Positions 35,138-45,563 are shown, counted from the stretch's first letter. The stretch is DNA of 64,000 nucleotides from Chitinophaga oryziterrae (GCF_009758125.1 NZ_WRXO01000001.1:868001-932000), one strand, 5' to 3'. A program made the numbers and translations. The notes: generated by a model not told the origin, from the sequence alone.

Positions 35138-35950
35138 ATGTCTTTCACGAGAGTAACCGAGGAAACCTCACACTACCGTCATTTAGAGAAAATGAGTGTG
35201 CAGGAAGTCCTGAGCAATATCAATAAAGAAGATAAAACCGTACCGGAGGCGATAGAAAAAGTATTGCCTCAGATAGAAAAGCTGGTATCCGCCATTTCAG
35301 ATAAAATGCTGGCCGGTGGCCGTTTATTTTACCTGGGAGCAGGTACCAGTGGCCGTTTGGGCATTGTGGACGCCTCTGAATGCCCGCCTACTTTTGGCGT
35401 ACCTCATGGGCTTGTAATAGGCCTGATTGCCGGTGGCGACGCTGCCATCCGTAAGGCAGTTGAATTTGCGGAAGACGACCGGGAGCAGGGCTGGAAAGAC
35501 CTGCAGGAATGTAACATTACCGAAAAGGATGTGGTAGTGGGTATTGCTGCCAGCGGTACCACTCCATATGTAATAGGGGCCTTAAAGAGATGCAGAAGGG
35601 AAGGCATTATCACCGGCAGTATCTGTTGTAACCCGGGAGCACCCTTGTCTGATGAAGCAGATTTTCCGATAGAAGTGGTGGTAGGTCCTGAATTCATTAC
35701 CGGCAGCACCCGTATGAAAAGCGGTACTGCACAGAAGCTGGTGTTGAATATGATCTCTACGGCAGTGATGATACAGTTGGGAAGGGTAGAGGATAATAAG
35801 ATGGTGAATATGCAGCTGAGTAATGATAAACTGGTAGACAGAGGTGTGAAGATGCTGATGGAGAAACTGTCACTGACAGATTATGAAGAAGCGAAAAATA
35901 TGCTGTTGAAAGCGGGCAGTGTGAGAAAGGCCATCGAAGCTTATATATAG
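35138..35950 (+). CDS. murQ: N-acetylmuramic acid 6-phosphate etherase
   Basis: MurQ removes the lactyl ether of MurNAc-6-phosphate, giving GlcNAc-6-phosphate and lactate. The SIS-domain signature LGAGTSGRLGIVDASE is complete, and AVEFAEDD contains the catalytic acid region. At 270 residues it is a little shorter than the E. coli protein (298). Its product would need deacetylation and NagB, and the NagB-PIG-L gene lies 27 kb away in this window. It follows murK in an apparent two-gene operon. Confidence 0.94.
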   Translation: MSFTRVTEETSHYRHLEKMSVQEVLSNINKEDKTVPEAIEKVLPQIEKLVSAISDKMLAGGRLFYLGAGTSGRLGIVDASECPPTFGVPHGLVIGLIAGGDAAIRKAVEFAEDDREQGWKDLQECNITEKDVVVGIAASGTTPYVIGALKRCRREGIITGSICCNPGAPLSDEADFPIEVVVGPEFITGSTRMKSGTAQKLVLNMISTAVMIQLGRVEDNKMVNMQLSNDKLVDRGVKMLMEKLSLTDYEEAKNMLLKAGSVRKAIEAYI

Positions 35951-36048
35951 GTACGAATTTTTTCAGAAACGCCGCACTACTATTTTTTGATTTTTATATT
36001 GAAATTTGTGAAAACATACATCCGGGGAGGCCGATTTCCCGGATAAAT

Positions 36049-36621
36049 ATGATTTTCATGCATAATATAGAACCATTTTATAACTGGCGTCATTTATATA
36101 CATCGGAGGAAGATGAGCAATCACCTTTCTTTGGGAGAGAGTACAGTGAGTTTCAGTATGTCAATACTGTTTATAATTATTATATCCATCCTCAGTGGGA
36201 TGAGTTTGGCTCCCGTACCTTGTATAGTAAGATCCTGTTTGTAGACTATCAGTTCAATTTTGCCATTATTGAATTACTGGGAGAGTGGAATGATTGTATA
36301 GAGAATGATATCATGACCCTGAAAAGGGATGTTATTGATATCATGACTGCAAGCGGCATCAATAAGTTTATATTAATTACTGAGAATGTAATGAACTTTC
36401 ACTCTTCGGATGATTGTTATTATGAGGAGTGGTGGGATGATATCCGCGATGAAGGCGGATGGATTGTCAGTTTGAACATGCCGGAACACACCCGGCAGGA
36501 ATTCGAGAGGGCACGTATCGATAATTATGTAAATCTGCTGGATGTTGATAAATGGCGTACTTTCCAGCCCCAGCACCTATATAACCTGGTAGATAACCTT
36601 ATGATAAGAAGGTTAGAGTAG
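36049..36621 (+). CDS. Conserved hypothetical protein, acidic and aromatic
   Basis: A 190-residue soluble protein with no signal peptide or membrane segment. It is unusually rich in Asp, Glu, Tyr and Trp (for example YYEEWWDDIRDEGGW). A beta-strand/helix pattern runs through FVDYQFNFAIIELLG and NKFILITENVMNF, suggesting an alpha/beta fold. I recognise no family. It stands alone between murQ and the sdh operon, with about 95 bp of upstream sequence. A second ATG three codons in (36058) is an alternative start. Confidence 0.7.
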   Translation: MIFMHNIEPFYNWRHLYTSEEDEQSPFFGREYSEFQYVNTVYNYYIHPQWDEFGSRTLYSKILFVDYQFNFAIIELLGEWNDCIENDIMTLKRDVIDIMTASGINKFILITENVMNFHSSDDCYYEEWWDDIRDEGGWIVSLNMPEHTRQEFERARIDNYVNLLDVDKWRTFQPQHLYNLVDNLMIRRLE

Positions 36622-36651
36622 TTACATGTGTTGAAAAACTGAGAAATATCA

Positions 36652-36682
36652 TTTGCTTTTTACTTTTCCTGCGTTAAATTTG
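36652..36682 (+). promoter_or_regulatory. Consensus Bacteroidota promoter of sdhCAB
   Basis: TTTG (36652-36655), exactly 19 bp, then TAAATTTG (36675-36682): a perfect TTTG-N19-TAnnTTTG match, 57 bp before the sdhC ATG. Confidence 0.85.
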
Positions 36683-36738
36683 CCCGATATATTCGAAATA
36701 TTATCATATCATCTTTTAGGAAGCTTAGAATTTTAGTT

Positions 36739-37419
36739 ATGAAGTGGTCACAGTTTTTTAATACCTCTATCGGTAAGAAATTATTAGTGGGTGCTACCGG
36801 CCTGTTCCTTTGTAGTTTTATAATTGTACACCTTGCTGGTAATTTCCAACTGCTTTACAACGATGGTGGTAAGGCTTTCAACACGTATGCTGCCTTCATG
36901 GGGCATAATGAGCTTATCCAGCTTATTGCCTGGGGCCTTAAGATCGCGATCCTTCTCCACGCTTTCATCGCTTTACAGCTTACCTTCCGCAACAGGGCTG
37001 CACGTCCTGTAAAGTATGCTGTTAATCCCGGTAATCAGACATCTTCCTGGTTCAGCCGTCAGATGGCTATTATGGGCAGTATCCTGCTGATCTTCATTGT
37101 TATCCACCTGGCTAATTTCTGGTGGAAATTCCACTTTGGAGAGATCCCAACACAAAATTATGGCGGAGAAGAACCTTTGAAAGATCTCTACACTGTCGTA
37201 CAGGTAGCTTTTAAAGAATTGTGGATAGTTGTACTGTATGTGATCGGTATGATAGCGCTGTCCTTTCACCTGATCCATGGCTTTAAGAGTGCTTTCCAGA
37301 CATTTGGTCTGAATCACGTAAAGTACAATGGTCTTATCAGTTTTGTAGGAGTATGGCTGTTCGGGATACTTATCCCTGTAGGTTTTGCTATTATTCCCGT
37401 GGTAATCTATTTCAAATAA
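36739..37419 (+). CDS. sdhC: Succinate dehydrogenase cytochrome b subunit
   Basis: The single membrane anchor of a type B succinate:quinone oxidoreductase. Its 226 residues hold five hydrophobic helices with histidines placed for two b hemes (IVHLAGN, LHAFIAL, IVIHLANF, SFHLIHGF). No separate sdhD is present, as expected for this type. It is expected to pass electrons to menaquinone. It is the first gene of sdhCAB, 19 bp before sdhA, behind a consensus promoter. Confidence 0.92.
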   Translation: MKWSQFFNTSIGKKLLVGATGLFLCSFIIVHLAGNFQLLYNDGGKAFNTYAAFMGHNELIQLIAWGLKIAILLHAFIALQLTFRNRAARPVKYAVNPGNQTSSWFSRQMAIMGSILLIFIVIHLANFWWKFHFGEIPTQNYGGEEPLKDLYTVVQVAFKELWIVVLYVIGMIALSFHLIHGFKSAFQTFGLNHVKYNGLISFVGVWLFGILIPVGFAIIPVVIYFK

Positions 37420-37438
37420 TTCAGTAAAGTAAGGATAT

Positions 37439-39412
37439 ATGTTGGACTCAAAAATTCCTAAAGGTTCATTAGGGTCGAAGTGGGAAGATTATAAGGGGCA
37501 TTGTAAGCTGGTAAACCCGGCTAACAAGCGCAACATGGAAATAATCATTGTGGGTACAGGTTTGGCAGGTGCTTCAGCTGCAGCTTCTCTTGCAGAATTA
37601 GGCTATAAAGTAAAAGCTTTCTGTTTTCAGGATAGTCCCCGCCGTGCACATAGTATTGCTGCACAGGGAGGGATCAATGCTGCTAAAAACTACCAGAACG
37701 ACGGAGACTCCGTGTTCCGTTTGTTCTACGATACTGTAAAAGGTGGCGACTACCGCGCACGCGAAGCCAATGTGCATCGCCTGGCAGAGGTAAGTGGCAA
37801 TATTATAGACCAGTGCGTGGCACAGGGTGTTCCTTTTGCCCGTGAATATGGCGGATTACTCAGTAACCGCTCTTTCGGTGGTACACAGGTACAGCGTACG
37901 TTTTATGCTGCAGGCCAGACAGGTCAGCAGTTATTATTAGGCGCTTACTCTGCACTGGAACGCCAGATCGCATTGGGTAACGTAACAATGTACAGCCGTC
38001 ATGAGATGCTGGACATCGTTAAGATAGATGGTAAGGCCCGCGGTATCATTGCGCGTGACCTTATCACCGGTAAGCTGGAACGTCATTCCGGTAATGCTGT
38101 GTTATTATGCAGCGGTGGTTACGGTAACGTATTCTACTTATCTACCAATGCGATGGGTTCTAACGTAACAGCTGCCTGGAAAGCTACCCGTAAAGGTGCT
38201 TTCTTCGGTAACCCCTGCTTTACGCAGATCCACCCTACCTGTATCCCTGTTTCCGGTGATCACCAGTCTAAGCTGACGCTGATGTCTGAGTCACTGCGTA
38301 ACGATGGTCGTATATGGGTACCTAAAAAACAAAACGACAACCGCAAGCCTTCTGATATTCCTGAAGACGAAAGGGATTACTACCTGGAAAGGAGATATCC
38401 TGCCTTTGGTAACCTGGTACCACGTGACGTGGCTTCCCGTGCTGCTAAAGAAAGATGTGACGCCGGTTATGGTGTAGGTAGCTCTAAACAGGCGGTGTAC
38501 CTGGATTTCGCTTTCAACATGGAACGTTATGGTAAGATTGAAGTCAGCAAAAGACAGATCTCCAACGCGTCTCATGAAGATATCATGAAACTGGGTAAAG
38601 AAGTGGTAGCTGAGAAATACGGTAACCTCTTCGATATGTACGCAAAGATCACCGGTGAGAACCCTTACGAAGTGCCAATGCGTATCTATCCTGCAGTGCA
38701 CTATACAATGGGTGGCCTGTGGGTGGATTATGAACTGATGACAACTGTTACCGGTCTGTACGCACTGGGAGAAGCTAACTTCTCTGATCACGGTGCAAAC
38801 CGCCTGGGTGCTTCTGCGCTGATGCAGGGGCTGGCAGATGGTTACTTCGTTATCCCTTACACTATGGGTAATTACCTGGCAGATGATATCAAGACAAAGG
38901 ATATCCCTACCGATCACGCTGCATTTGTGGAAGCAGAGAAAGCGGTGCAGGCAGATATTGACAAGCTGATGAACATCAAAGGCACCAAGTCTGTAGACCA
39001 TTTCCATAAAGCGCTTGGTAAGATCATGTGGGACAAGTGCGGTATGGCGCGTAACGAAAAAGGCCTGAAAGAAGCCATCGTTGAAATCCAGCAACTGCGT
39101 GCAGAATTCTGGAAAGATGTGCGCGTACCAGGTACTGCCAACGAATTCAATCCTGAACTGGAAAAGGCCGGCCGTGTGGCTGACTTCCTGGAACTGGGTG
39201 AGCTGATGTGCGTAGATGCACTGAACCGCCGCGAATCCTGTGGTGGTCACTTCCGTGAAGAGTCTCAGACCGATGAAGGAGAAGCTTTACGTAACGATGC
39301 AGCATTCAGCTACGTAGCTGCATGGGAATATAAAGGCCCAAGCCAGTTCGAGCTGCATAAAGAAGAGCTGGTGTTTGAAGAATGTAAGCCAACACAGCGC
39401 AGTTATAAATAA
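37439..39412 (+). CDS. sdhA: Succinate dehydrogenase flavoprotein subunit
   Basis: The catalytic subunit with covalent FAD, oxidising succinate to fumarate at the cytoplasmic face. The FAD fold is [17 protein letters not shown], the flavin-linking histidine lies in [11 protein letters not shown], and the substrate site includes HPTCIP and [10 protein letters not shown]. The long C-terminus (657 residues in all, versus about 590 in E. coli) is typical of Bacteroidota and epsilonproteobacterial type B enzymes. It lies 35 bp before sdhB. Confidence 0.96.
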   Translation: MLDSKIPKGSLGSKWEDYKGHCKLVNPANKRNMEIIIVGTGLAGASAAASLAELGYKVKAFCFQDSPRRAHSIAAQGGINAAKNYQNDGDSVFRLFYDTVKGGDYRAREANVHRLAEVSGNIIDQCVAQGVPFAREYGGLLSNRSFGGTQVQRTFYAAGQTGQQLLLGAYSALERQIALGNVTMYSRHEMLDIVKIDGKARGIIARDLITGKLERHSGNAVLLCSGGYGNVFYLSTNAMGSNVTAAWKATRKGAFFGNPCFTQIHPTCIPVSGDHQSKLTLMSESLRNDGRIWVPKKQNDNRKPSDIPEDERDYYLERRYPAFGNLVPRDVASRAAKERCDAGYGVGSSKQAVYLDFAFNMERYGKIEVSKRQISNASHEDIMKLGKEVVAEKYGNLFDMYAKITGENPYEVPMRIYPAVHYTMGGLWVDYELMTTVTGLYALGEANFSDHGANRLGASALMQGLADGYFVIPYTMGNYLADDIKTKDIPTDHAAFVEAEKAVQADIDKLMNIKGTKSVDHFHKALGKIMWDKCGMARNEKGLKEAIVEIQQLRAEFWKDVRVPGTANEFNPELEKAGRVADFLELGELMCVDALNRRESCGGHFREESQTDEGEALRNDAAFSYVAAWEYKGPSQFELHKEELVFEECKPTQRSYK

Positions 39413-39447
39413 GATACCGGTTTATTCACTACAATAATTGTCCAACT

Positions 39448-40212
39448 ATGGAACATTATAATATGAATCTCACACTCAAGGTGTGGAGGCAGAAAAATAC
39501 AGATGCTCAGGGAAAGTTTGAAACATACCCGGTTTCGGGAATTTCATCAGAAATGTCTTTCCTTGAAATGTTTGATGTGCTGAATGAAAAACTGATCAAT
39601 GAAGGCAAAGAGCCTATCGCATTTGATCATGATTGCCGCGAGGGCATCTGTGGTGCATGTTCCATGCACATCAATGGCCGTGCTCATGGTCCATGGGCTG
39701 GTACTACTACCTGTCAGCTGCATATGCGTGCTTTCAAGGATGGTGATACTGTTACCGTAGAACCATGGAGAGCTGGTTCCTTCCCGGTAGTAAAGGACCT
39801 GACCGTAGACAGAAGCGCTTTTGACCGTATCATCGAAGCGGGTGGTTATGTGTCTGTAAATACCGGTAATGCACAGGATGCTAATAGCATTCTGGTACCA
39901 AAAGATCAGTCGGACGAAGCTTTCGCTGCTGCTGCCTGTATCGGTTGTGGTGCCTGCGTAGCTGCCTGTAAGAATTCATCTGCCATGCTGTTCGTATCTG
40001 CTAAAGTTTCCCAGCTGGCTTTACTGCCACAGGGACAGCCTGAAAGAAAGAGCCGTGCACTGAATATGATCGCACAGATGGACAAGGAAATGTTCGGTAG
40101 CTGTACCAATACCGGTGCATGCGAAGCGGAATGTCCTAAAGAGATCTCCCTCACCAACATCGCACGTCTGAACCGCGAGTTTATCTCCGCCGGGTTCACA
40201 TATGAGAAATAG
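39448..40212 (+). CDS. sdhB: Succinate dehydrogenase iron-sulfur subunit
   Basis: The electron-transfer subunit with three iron-sulfur clusters. The [2Fe-2S] ligands are in [12 protein letters not shown] and CQLHM, the [4Fe-4S] and [3Fe-4S] ligands in [13 protein letters not shown] and [14 protein letters not shown]. The length (254 residues) is typical of type B enzymes. The ATG at 39448 is used; a second ATG at 39463 is possible. A terminator follows about 20 bp after the stop. Confidence 0.96.
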   Translation: MEHYNMNLTLKVWRQKNTDAQGKFETYPVSGISSEMSFLEMFDVLNEKLINEGKEPIAFDHDCREGICGACSMHINGRAHGPWAGTTTCQLHMRAFKDGDTVTVEPWRAGSFPVVKDLTVDRSAFDRIIEAGGYVSVNTGNAQDANSILVPKDQSDEAFAAAACIGCGACVAACKNSSAMLFVSAKVSQLALLPQGQPERKSRALNMIAQMDKEMFGSCTNTGACEAECPKEISLTNIARLNREFISAGFTYEK

Positions 40213-40232
40213 TTGTTGAACACAATATATTG

Positions 40233-40278
40233 AAAGCAGGACGCCTGATGCAAACCGCATCGGGCGTTCTGCTTTTTG
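40233..40278 (+). terminator. Intrinsic terminator of sdhCAB
   Basis: A long stem (40233-40251 with 40257-40275; AAAGCAG outer arm, GATGC inner arm, with G/T pairs) is followed by TTTTT. Confidence 0.88.
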
Positions 40279-40331
40279 CGTTAAAGTGTTTATATTGTTA
40301 TAAAAACCCACAGTTCTCAACCCATAACGTT

Positions 40332-41720
40332 ATGACAAATAATTCCCGTAGAAAATTCATCCGCAATCTAGGCGGTACTGCAGCTTTGCTGGGTGCCGGC
40401 TCATTGGCCGCTTTAGGAAAAGGCAAAGAACAGGTACACATCCTGCAACCCGGCAAACCACCTTCTTCCACTGATAATATCCGCCTGGGCTGTATAGGCA
40501 TGGGTATCATGGGCTTTGGCGATGTACAGACCGCCATTAAAGTCCCGGGAGTGGAGTTCGTTGCTGCAGCAGACCTCTATGATGGGCATCTTACAAAAGT
40601 AAAAGAGTTGTATGGCGATAAGGTCTTTACTACCCGCGATTACCGCGAACTGCTGAACAGGAAAGATATAGACGCTGTGATCATCGCAACGCCCGACCTG
40701 TGGCATGATACGATTGCCATTGCTGCCATGGAAAAAGGAAAGGCCGTTTACTGCGAAAAACCTATGGTACAGCAGATAGAAGAAGGACATCAGGTGATAG
40801 CCGCCCAGCAGCGTACTAAAGCCGTATTCCAGGTAGGCAGCCAGCGCGTAAGCAGTGTAATGCTGGCAGAAGCGCGTAAACGGTACCAGGCTGGTGAAAT
40901 AGGGCAGCTGAACATCGTAGAGGCCCGTATGGACCGTCACGATGCGCTGGGTGCATGGCAATACTCTATCCCTCCGGATGCTTCACCTAAAACCATTGAT
41001 TTCGATACTTTCCTGAAAGATACGGCCAAAGTGCCTTTTGATCCTACCCGCTTTTTCCGCTGGCGTAACTACCGGGCTTATGGTACCGGCATTCCGGGCG
41101 ACCTGTTCGTACACCTGATCTCCGGCCTGCACTTCATCACTGGTTCTATGGGGCCGGAACGTGTGTATGCCAGTGGTAACCTGGTGCAATGGAAAGATGG
41201 CCGGGACGTACCGGATGTCGTTGTCGCTATTTTCGATTACCCGGAAACCAAACAACACGCTGCCTTCCAGATGACCCTTCGCGTGAATTTCGCAGATGGT
41301 GGCGGTGGTGGTGAATTTACCCGCCTGATAGGTACCGATGGTGTGATGGAACTGGGCTGGAATGATTTCAGGATCAAAAAACATAAGTTGTCTGCTGCTC
41401 CCGGTTATGGTGGCTGGGATACCTACAATACCTTTCCAAAGACGATGCAGGAAGAATATGTAAAACAATACAACGCGAAGTATACCGAGGAACAACGTAA
41501 ACCGGCACAGGTATCTGAAAGCAGTTATGCGGCGCCTAATGGTTATGATGACCGCTACGACCATTTCGTCAATTTCTTTGAGGCCATGCGCGGTGGTAAA
41601 CCCATTGTGGAAGATGCTTCTTTCGGGTTGCGTGCAGCAGGACCGGCATTACTTACCAATGAAAGTTATTTCAGAAAGAAAGCAATTGACTGGGACCCTG
41701 TTAAAATGAAGATAGTGTAG
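40332..41720 (+). CDS. Secreted Gfo/Idh/MocA family oxidoreductase
   Basis: A 462-residue protein with a twin-arginine signal (SRRKFIRNLGGTAALLG) and an NAD-binding domain (GCIGMGIMGFGD). The EKP motif carrying the catalytic lysine is intact (VYCEKPM), unlike the GH109-type protein at 15196. It probably oxidises or epimerises a sugar or cyclitol in the periplasm; the substrate is unknown. The ATG at 40332 starts the Tat signal, and a longer in-frame start would run through the sdh terminator. It lies 30 bp upstream of the peptidase gene. Confidence 0.85.
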   Translation: MTNNSRRKFIRNLGGTAALLGAGSLAALGKGKEQVHILQPGKPPSSTDNIRLGCIGMGIMGFGDVQTAIKVPGVEFVAAADLYDGHLTKVKELYGDKVFTTRDYRELLNRKDIDAVIIATPDLWHDTIAIAAMEKGKAVYCEKPMVQQIEEGHQVIAAQQRTKAVFQVGSQRVSSVMLAEARKRYQAGEIGQLNIVEARMDRHDALGAWQYSIPPDASPKTIDFDTFLKDTAKVPFDPTRFFRWRNYRAYGTGIPGDLFVHLISGLHFITGSMGPERVYASGNLVQWKDGRDVPDVVVAIFDYPETKQHAAFQMTLRVNFADGGGGGEFTRLIGTDGVMELGWNDFRIKKHKLSAAPGYGGWDTYNTFPKTMQEEYVKQYNAKYTEEQRKPAQVSESSYAAPNGYDDRYDHFVNFFEAMRGGKPIVEDASFGLRAAGPALLTNESYFRKKAIDWDPVKMKIV

Positions 41721-41750
41721 TACATTCGTAACCTTAACTAATAAGCACCT

Positions 41751-43883
41751 ATGAGGAGATCCGCTGCATTTTGCATAATGCTGTCAGGCGTAAGCCTGTT
41801 TGCCTGTAAGGAAAAAAAACGAGTTATGTCAGAGGAAGTTGTAACGATTGCGCCCCCTGTGGCGGATAAAGTAAATAAGGAATTAACGATTCACGGAGAT
41901 ACCCGCACAGATAATTACTACTGGATGAATGACAGGGAAGATCCGAAAGTGATCGCTTATCTGAAGGCTGAAAACGCCTATCTGGATACGATGACCCGCT
42001 CATCCGCAAAATTACGTACAAAGCTATACGAGGAAATGAAAAGCCGCATCATGGAAACTGATGTGAGCGTGCCTTACCTGAAGGAAGGATACTACTATTA
42101 CTCCCGCTATGAGCAGGGAAAGGAATATCCTGTTTATTGCCGTAAGAAAGGAAGTACAGAAGCTGCGGAAGAGATCATTCTCAATGTAAATGATCTTGCT
42201 AAAGGACATGCTTATTACCAGGTAGGTGGAATGACGGTGAGCCCGGATGGACAATGGCTCGCTTATGGCGTGGATACAGTGAGCCGCCGCAGGTATGTGA
42301 TCCATATCAAGAACCTGCAGACAGGTGAATTACAACCGGAACTGATCAGCGAAACATCCGGTAATGTTGCCTGGGCCAGTGATAATAAAACGTTCTTCTA
42401 CACAACGAAAGACACGAGCACTTTACGTGAGAATAAGATCTTCAGACATCTGACCGGCACTAAAGCCAGCGATGATCAGCTGGTGTATGAAGAGAAGGAT
42501 GAAACATATTCTGCCGGTGTTACCAGGTGTAAATCCGGGAAGTACATCATGATAGAAAGCGGCAGTACTTTATCTTCTGAATACCGCATACTGGATGCTT
42601 CCAAACCTACTGCCGCGTTTAAGGTATTTCAACCCCGGCAGAAGGATATGCTGTATCATATCGATCATCAGGATAACCAGTTTTATATTGTTACCAACTG
42701 GGATGCTGTGAACTTCAGGCTGATGCAATGTCCGCTGGATAAAACAGAACGCAGTAACTGGAAGGAAGTGATCGCCCACCGTCCGGACGTATTACTGGAA
42801 GGGCTGGACCTTTTCCGCGACCATATGGTGTTGAGTGAACGTTCAAAAGGTCTTACACAACTGCGTGTGATCAATACCCGCACACATGAAGACCATTACC
42901 TTCATTTCGACGAACCGGCATATGTGGCGTCTACTTCTGTCAATCCTGAGTTTGATACAAAGGTGCTGCGTTACTCGTATACTTCCATGACTACGCCTGT
43001 GTCCACTTATGATTATAACATGGATACGAAACAAAACGAACTGCGTAAAAGACAGGAAGTACTGGGTGGTTATGATCCTAAGAACTACATAACGGAACGC
43101 ATATACGTAACAGCAAGAGATGGAGCCAAAGTACCGGTATCAATTGTGTATAAAAAAGGTTTCGAGAAGAATGGCAAGATGCCTTTATTGCTTTATGGGT
43201 ACGGTTCTTACGGGCATAGTATAGATCCTGTATTCAGTTCTAACCGCCTTAGTTTGTTAGACAGGGGATTTGCTTATGCTATTGCGCATATCAGGGGCGG
43301 AGAGGAAATGGGAAGACAGTGGTATGAGGATGGCAAGCTGTTTAAAAAGAAGAATACGTTTACTGATTTTATTGATTGTGCTGATTACCTTGTAGCACAG
43401 CATTATACAGACAGTGCACATTTATATGCGATGGGAGGCAGCGCCGGTGGCCTGCTGATGGGGGCTGTAGTGAATATGCGTCCGACCTTATGGAATGGGG
43501 TGATTGCAGCGGTACCTTTTGTGGATGTAGTAACTACCATGCTGGATGAAAGTATCCCATTGACAACCGGTGAATTTGATGAGTGGGGTAATCCTAAGAA
43601 GAAAGAGTATTACGATTATATGAAGTCGTATTCCCCTTATGATAACGTCACTCCCCAGGCATATCCGAATATGCTGGTAACAACAGGTTTGCATGATTCA
43701 CAGGTGCAATACTGGGAGCCTGCAAAGTGGGTAGCGAAGCTGCGTGAAGTAAAAACAGATCATCATCTGCTGTTATTACACACCAATATGGAAGCCGGGC
43801 ATGGCGGGGCTTCCGGAAGGTTTAAGCCTTTGGAAGAAATAGCGATGCAGTATGCATTCCTGATAACATTGGAAGGAAAATAA
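41751..43883 (+). CDS. ptrB: S9 prolyl oligopeptidase family protein, oligopeptidase B type
   Basis: A 710-residue serine peptidase with an N-terminal beta-propeller and a C-terminal alpha/beta-hydrolase domain. The nucleophile is in GGSAGG (Ser near 565) and the catalytic histidine in EAGHGG (near 683). GYGSYG and IRGGEEMGR mark oligopeptidase B, which cuts short peptides after basic residues. A lipobox at the N-terminus (GVSLFAC) suggests a lipoprotein at the envelope, unlike the cytoplasmic E. coli enzyme. A double-hairpin element follows the stop. Confidence 0.9.
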   Translation: MRRSAAFCIMLSGVSLFACKEKKRVMSEEVVTIAPPVADKVNKELTIHGDTRTDNYYWMNDREDPKVIAYLKAENAYLDTMTRSSAKLRTKLYEEMKSRIMETDVSVPYLKEGYYYYSRYEQGKEYPVYCRKKGSTEAAEEIILNVNDLAKGHAYYQVGGMTVSPDGQWLAYGVDTVSRRRYVIHIKNLQTGELQPELISETSGNVAWASDNKTFFYTTKDTSTLRENKIFRHLTGTKASDDQLVYEEKDETYSAGVTRCKSGKYIMIESGSTLSSEYRILDASKPTAAFKVFQPRQKDMLYHIDHQDNQFYIVTNWDAVNFRLMQCPLDKTERSNWKEVIAHRPDVLLEGLDLFRDHMVLSERSKGLTQLRVINTRTHEDHYLHFDEPAYVASTSVNPEFDTKVLRYSYTSMTTPVSTYDYNMDTKQNELRKRQEVLGGYDPKNYITERIYVTARDGAKVPVSIVYKKGFEKNGKMPLLLYGYGSYGHSIDPVFSSNRLSLLDRGFAYAIAHIRGGEEMGRQWYEDGKLFKKKNTFTDFIDCADYLVAQHYTDSAHLYAMGGSAGGLLMGAVVNMRPTLWNGVIAAVPFVDVVTTMLDESIPLTTGEFDEWGNPKKKEYYDYMKSYSPYDNVTPQAYPNMLVTTGLHDSQVQYWEPAKWVAKLREVKTDHHLLLLHTNMEAGHGGASGRFKPLEEIAMQYAFLITLEGK

Positions 43884-43886
43884 TCT

Positions 43887-43956
43887 GGGTGCAGGGCGAA
43901 GCCCTGCAAAAACCTATACTTTTTTATGATGGTGCGAAGCACCATCATAAAAAAGT
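43887..43956. repeat. Double-hairpin intergenic element, copy 1
   Basis: GGGTGCAGGGC-GAA-GCCCTGCA forms the first hairpin, and TGATGGTGC-GAA-GCACCATCA with flanking T and A runs forms the second. Both have the GCGAAGC core. It lies between convergent ptrB and murI and can terminate both. A second copy with paired changes is at 63568. Confidence 0.85.
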
Positions 43957-43961
43957 TTTAA

Positions 43962-44822
43962 TCAGCAATTAACTCCGCCCGCTACATCCAGTTTTTCTGT
44001 TTTCACAGTAGCGCCGAAGAATATATTCGTCAGCTTCTCAAATATCTGCGGATCATCAGTCGTATAAAATTTCTGTTCCCCGTTTTTACTTAAACGTGTT
44101 TCCATTTCAGGATGTCGGTGTAAATAGTCTTTCAGACTATGCGCTACTATTTTACCCTGAGATAGTAAAGTAATACCACCCGGTAAATGCTGTTTTATTT
44201 TCTTAGTGAGGATAGGATAATGTGTGCAGGCTAATACCAGTGTATCTATATTTGGAGCCTCAGTAAGTATCTGATCTAAATACTTCTTTACAAAATAATC
44301 CGCCCCGTCACTATCCGCTTCATTATTCTCAATCAAAGGTACCCACATAGGGCAGGCCAGCTGATGCACTTTTACTTCCGGAAAGAATTTCCGGATCTCT
44401 ATAGGGTAAGATTCGGAGGTAACAGTCCCCTGGGTCGCCAGAATGCCCACTTCTCCCGTCTGTGTCAGTGTACCTACCATTTCGGTAGTAGGGCGTATCA
44501 CGCCTAATACGCGTCTGTCCGGCGCAATATGCGGCAGGTCTTTCTGCTGAATAGTACGCAGGGCTTTGGCAGAGGCCGTATTACAGGCCAGTACTACCAA
44601 TGGGCAGCCCATGCGGAAAAGATGCTGCACGCACTCTAAAGTATACGAATGAATGGTTTCGAACCCCCGGTTGCCATAAGGCGCACGGGCATTATCCCCT
44701 AAATAGATATAATCATACTGCGGAAGTTCCGCAATAATCTCTTTCAAAACTGTCAATCCACCATAACCGGAGTCAAATACACCAATGGGTCCGGTCAATT
44801 GTTCAGACTTTAATCCTGTCAT
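43962..44822 (-). CDS. murI: Glutamate racemase
   Basis: MurI makes D-glutamate for peptidoglycan. The two catalytic cysteines are seen in VLACNTASA and VLACTHYPIL, and FDSGYGGLTVL marks the N-terminus. At 286 residues the length is normal. The start overlaps the stop of the upstream carbonic anhydrase gene by 4 bp, so the two are coupled. Confidence 0.95.
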   Translation of the reverse strand: MTGLKSEQLTGPIGVFDSGYGGLTVLKEIIAELPQYDYIYLGDNARAPYGNRGFETIHSYTLECVQHLFRMGCPLVVLACNTASAKALRTIQQKDLPHIAPDRRVLGVIRPTTEMVGTLTQTGEVGILATQGTVTSESYPIEIRKFFPEVKVHQLACPMWVPLIENNEADSDGADYFVKKYLDQILTEAPNIDTLVLACTHYPILTKKIKQHLPGGITLLSQGKIVAHSLKDYLHRHPEMETRLSKNGEQKFYTTDDPQIFEKLTNIFFGATVKTEKLDVAGGVNC

Positions 44823-45487
44823 TTGCTGCCTTTTTTCTTCATGAGTCTTCCTGTGCCTGTCAGATCATAGATTTCCTGTATTTCATGCAGGATCTTTTCA
44901 AAATCGATCTTCAGGTCTATCAGTTCTCCGTTATGAATATCGTATACCCAGCCGTGTACGGTAGGATAGTGGTCAGCGAGGTATGACTGCTGTACAGCAG
45001 CTGTTTTGATCACATTTACGCATTGTTCCTGTACGTTCAGTTCTACCAGGCGGTTGTATTGGGCATGCTCATCTTCGATGGCATTCAGTTCTTCCTTATG
45101 CAGGCGGTAAACGTCCCGGATATTTCGCAGCCAGGGGTTCAGCAGGCCGAGGTCTGCAGATTCCATGGCTGCCTTTACACCACCGCAATTGTAGTGTCCG
45201 CACACGATAATGTGCTTTACCTGCAGATGGCGGACGGCATAATTGATCACAGACATTACATTCAGGTCCACGTTATTTACCAGGTTGGCGATATTCCGGT
45301 GAACGAACACTTCCCCTGCATCCAGTCCCATGATCTCATTGGTCGGTACCCGGCTGTCGCTACAGCCTATATAGAGGTAATCCGGTTTTTGTTCCAGGGC
45401 CAGTTTCTCAAAGAATTTCTCATCTGTCGCTGTTTTGGTAGCTACCCAGCGCTTATTATTCTCAAAAATCTCGTTATAATCGGTCAT
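44819..45487 (-). CDS. can: Beta-class carbonic anhydrase
   Basis: A 222-residue zinc enzyme that interconverts CO2 and bicarbonate in the cytoplasm. Zinc ligands and the Asp-Arg pair are seen in CSDSRV, and the remaining ligands in GHYNCGG. The gene is first in a two-gene unit with murI (4-bp overlap). Bicarbonate feeds carbamoyl phosphate and fatty-acid synthesis; the link to murI is not obvious. Confidence 0.94.
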   Translation of the reverse strand: MTDYNEIFENNKRWVATKTATDEKFFEKLALEQKPDYLYIGCSDSRVPTNEIMGLDAGEVFVHRNIANLVNNVDLNVMSVINYAVRHLQVKHIIVCGHYNCGGVKAAMESADLGLLNPWLRNIRDVYRLHKEELNAIEDEHAQYNRLVELNVQEQCVNVIKTAAVQQSYLADHYPTVHGWVYDIHNGELIDLKIDFEKILHEIQEIYDLTGTGRLMKKKGSK

Positions 45488-45563
45488 GGGTGTGATTTAG
45501 TGAACATTCAATATGTTAAAGATAAGGAATATGGAAGCTATCTATAAACTAGTAAACATTTCG

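Noticed and set aside
38291..39250. Long open frame on the minus strand inside sdhA
   Set aside because: It is antisense to a strongly conserved gene and has no recognisable domain; codon structure of sdhA explains it.
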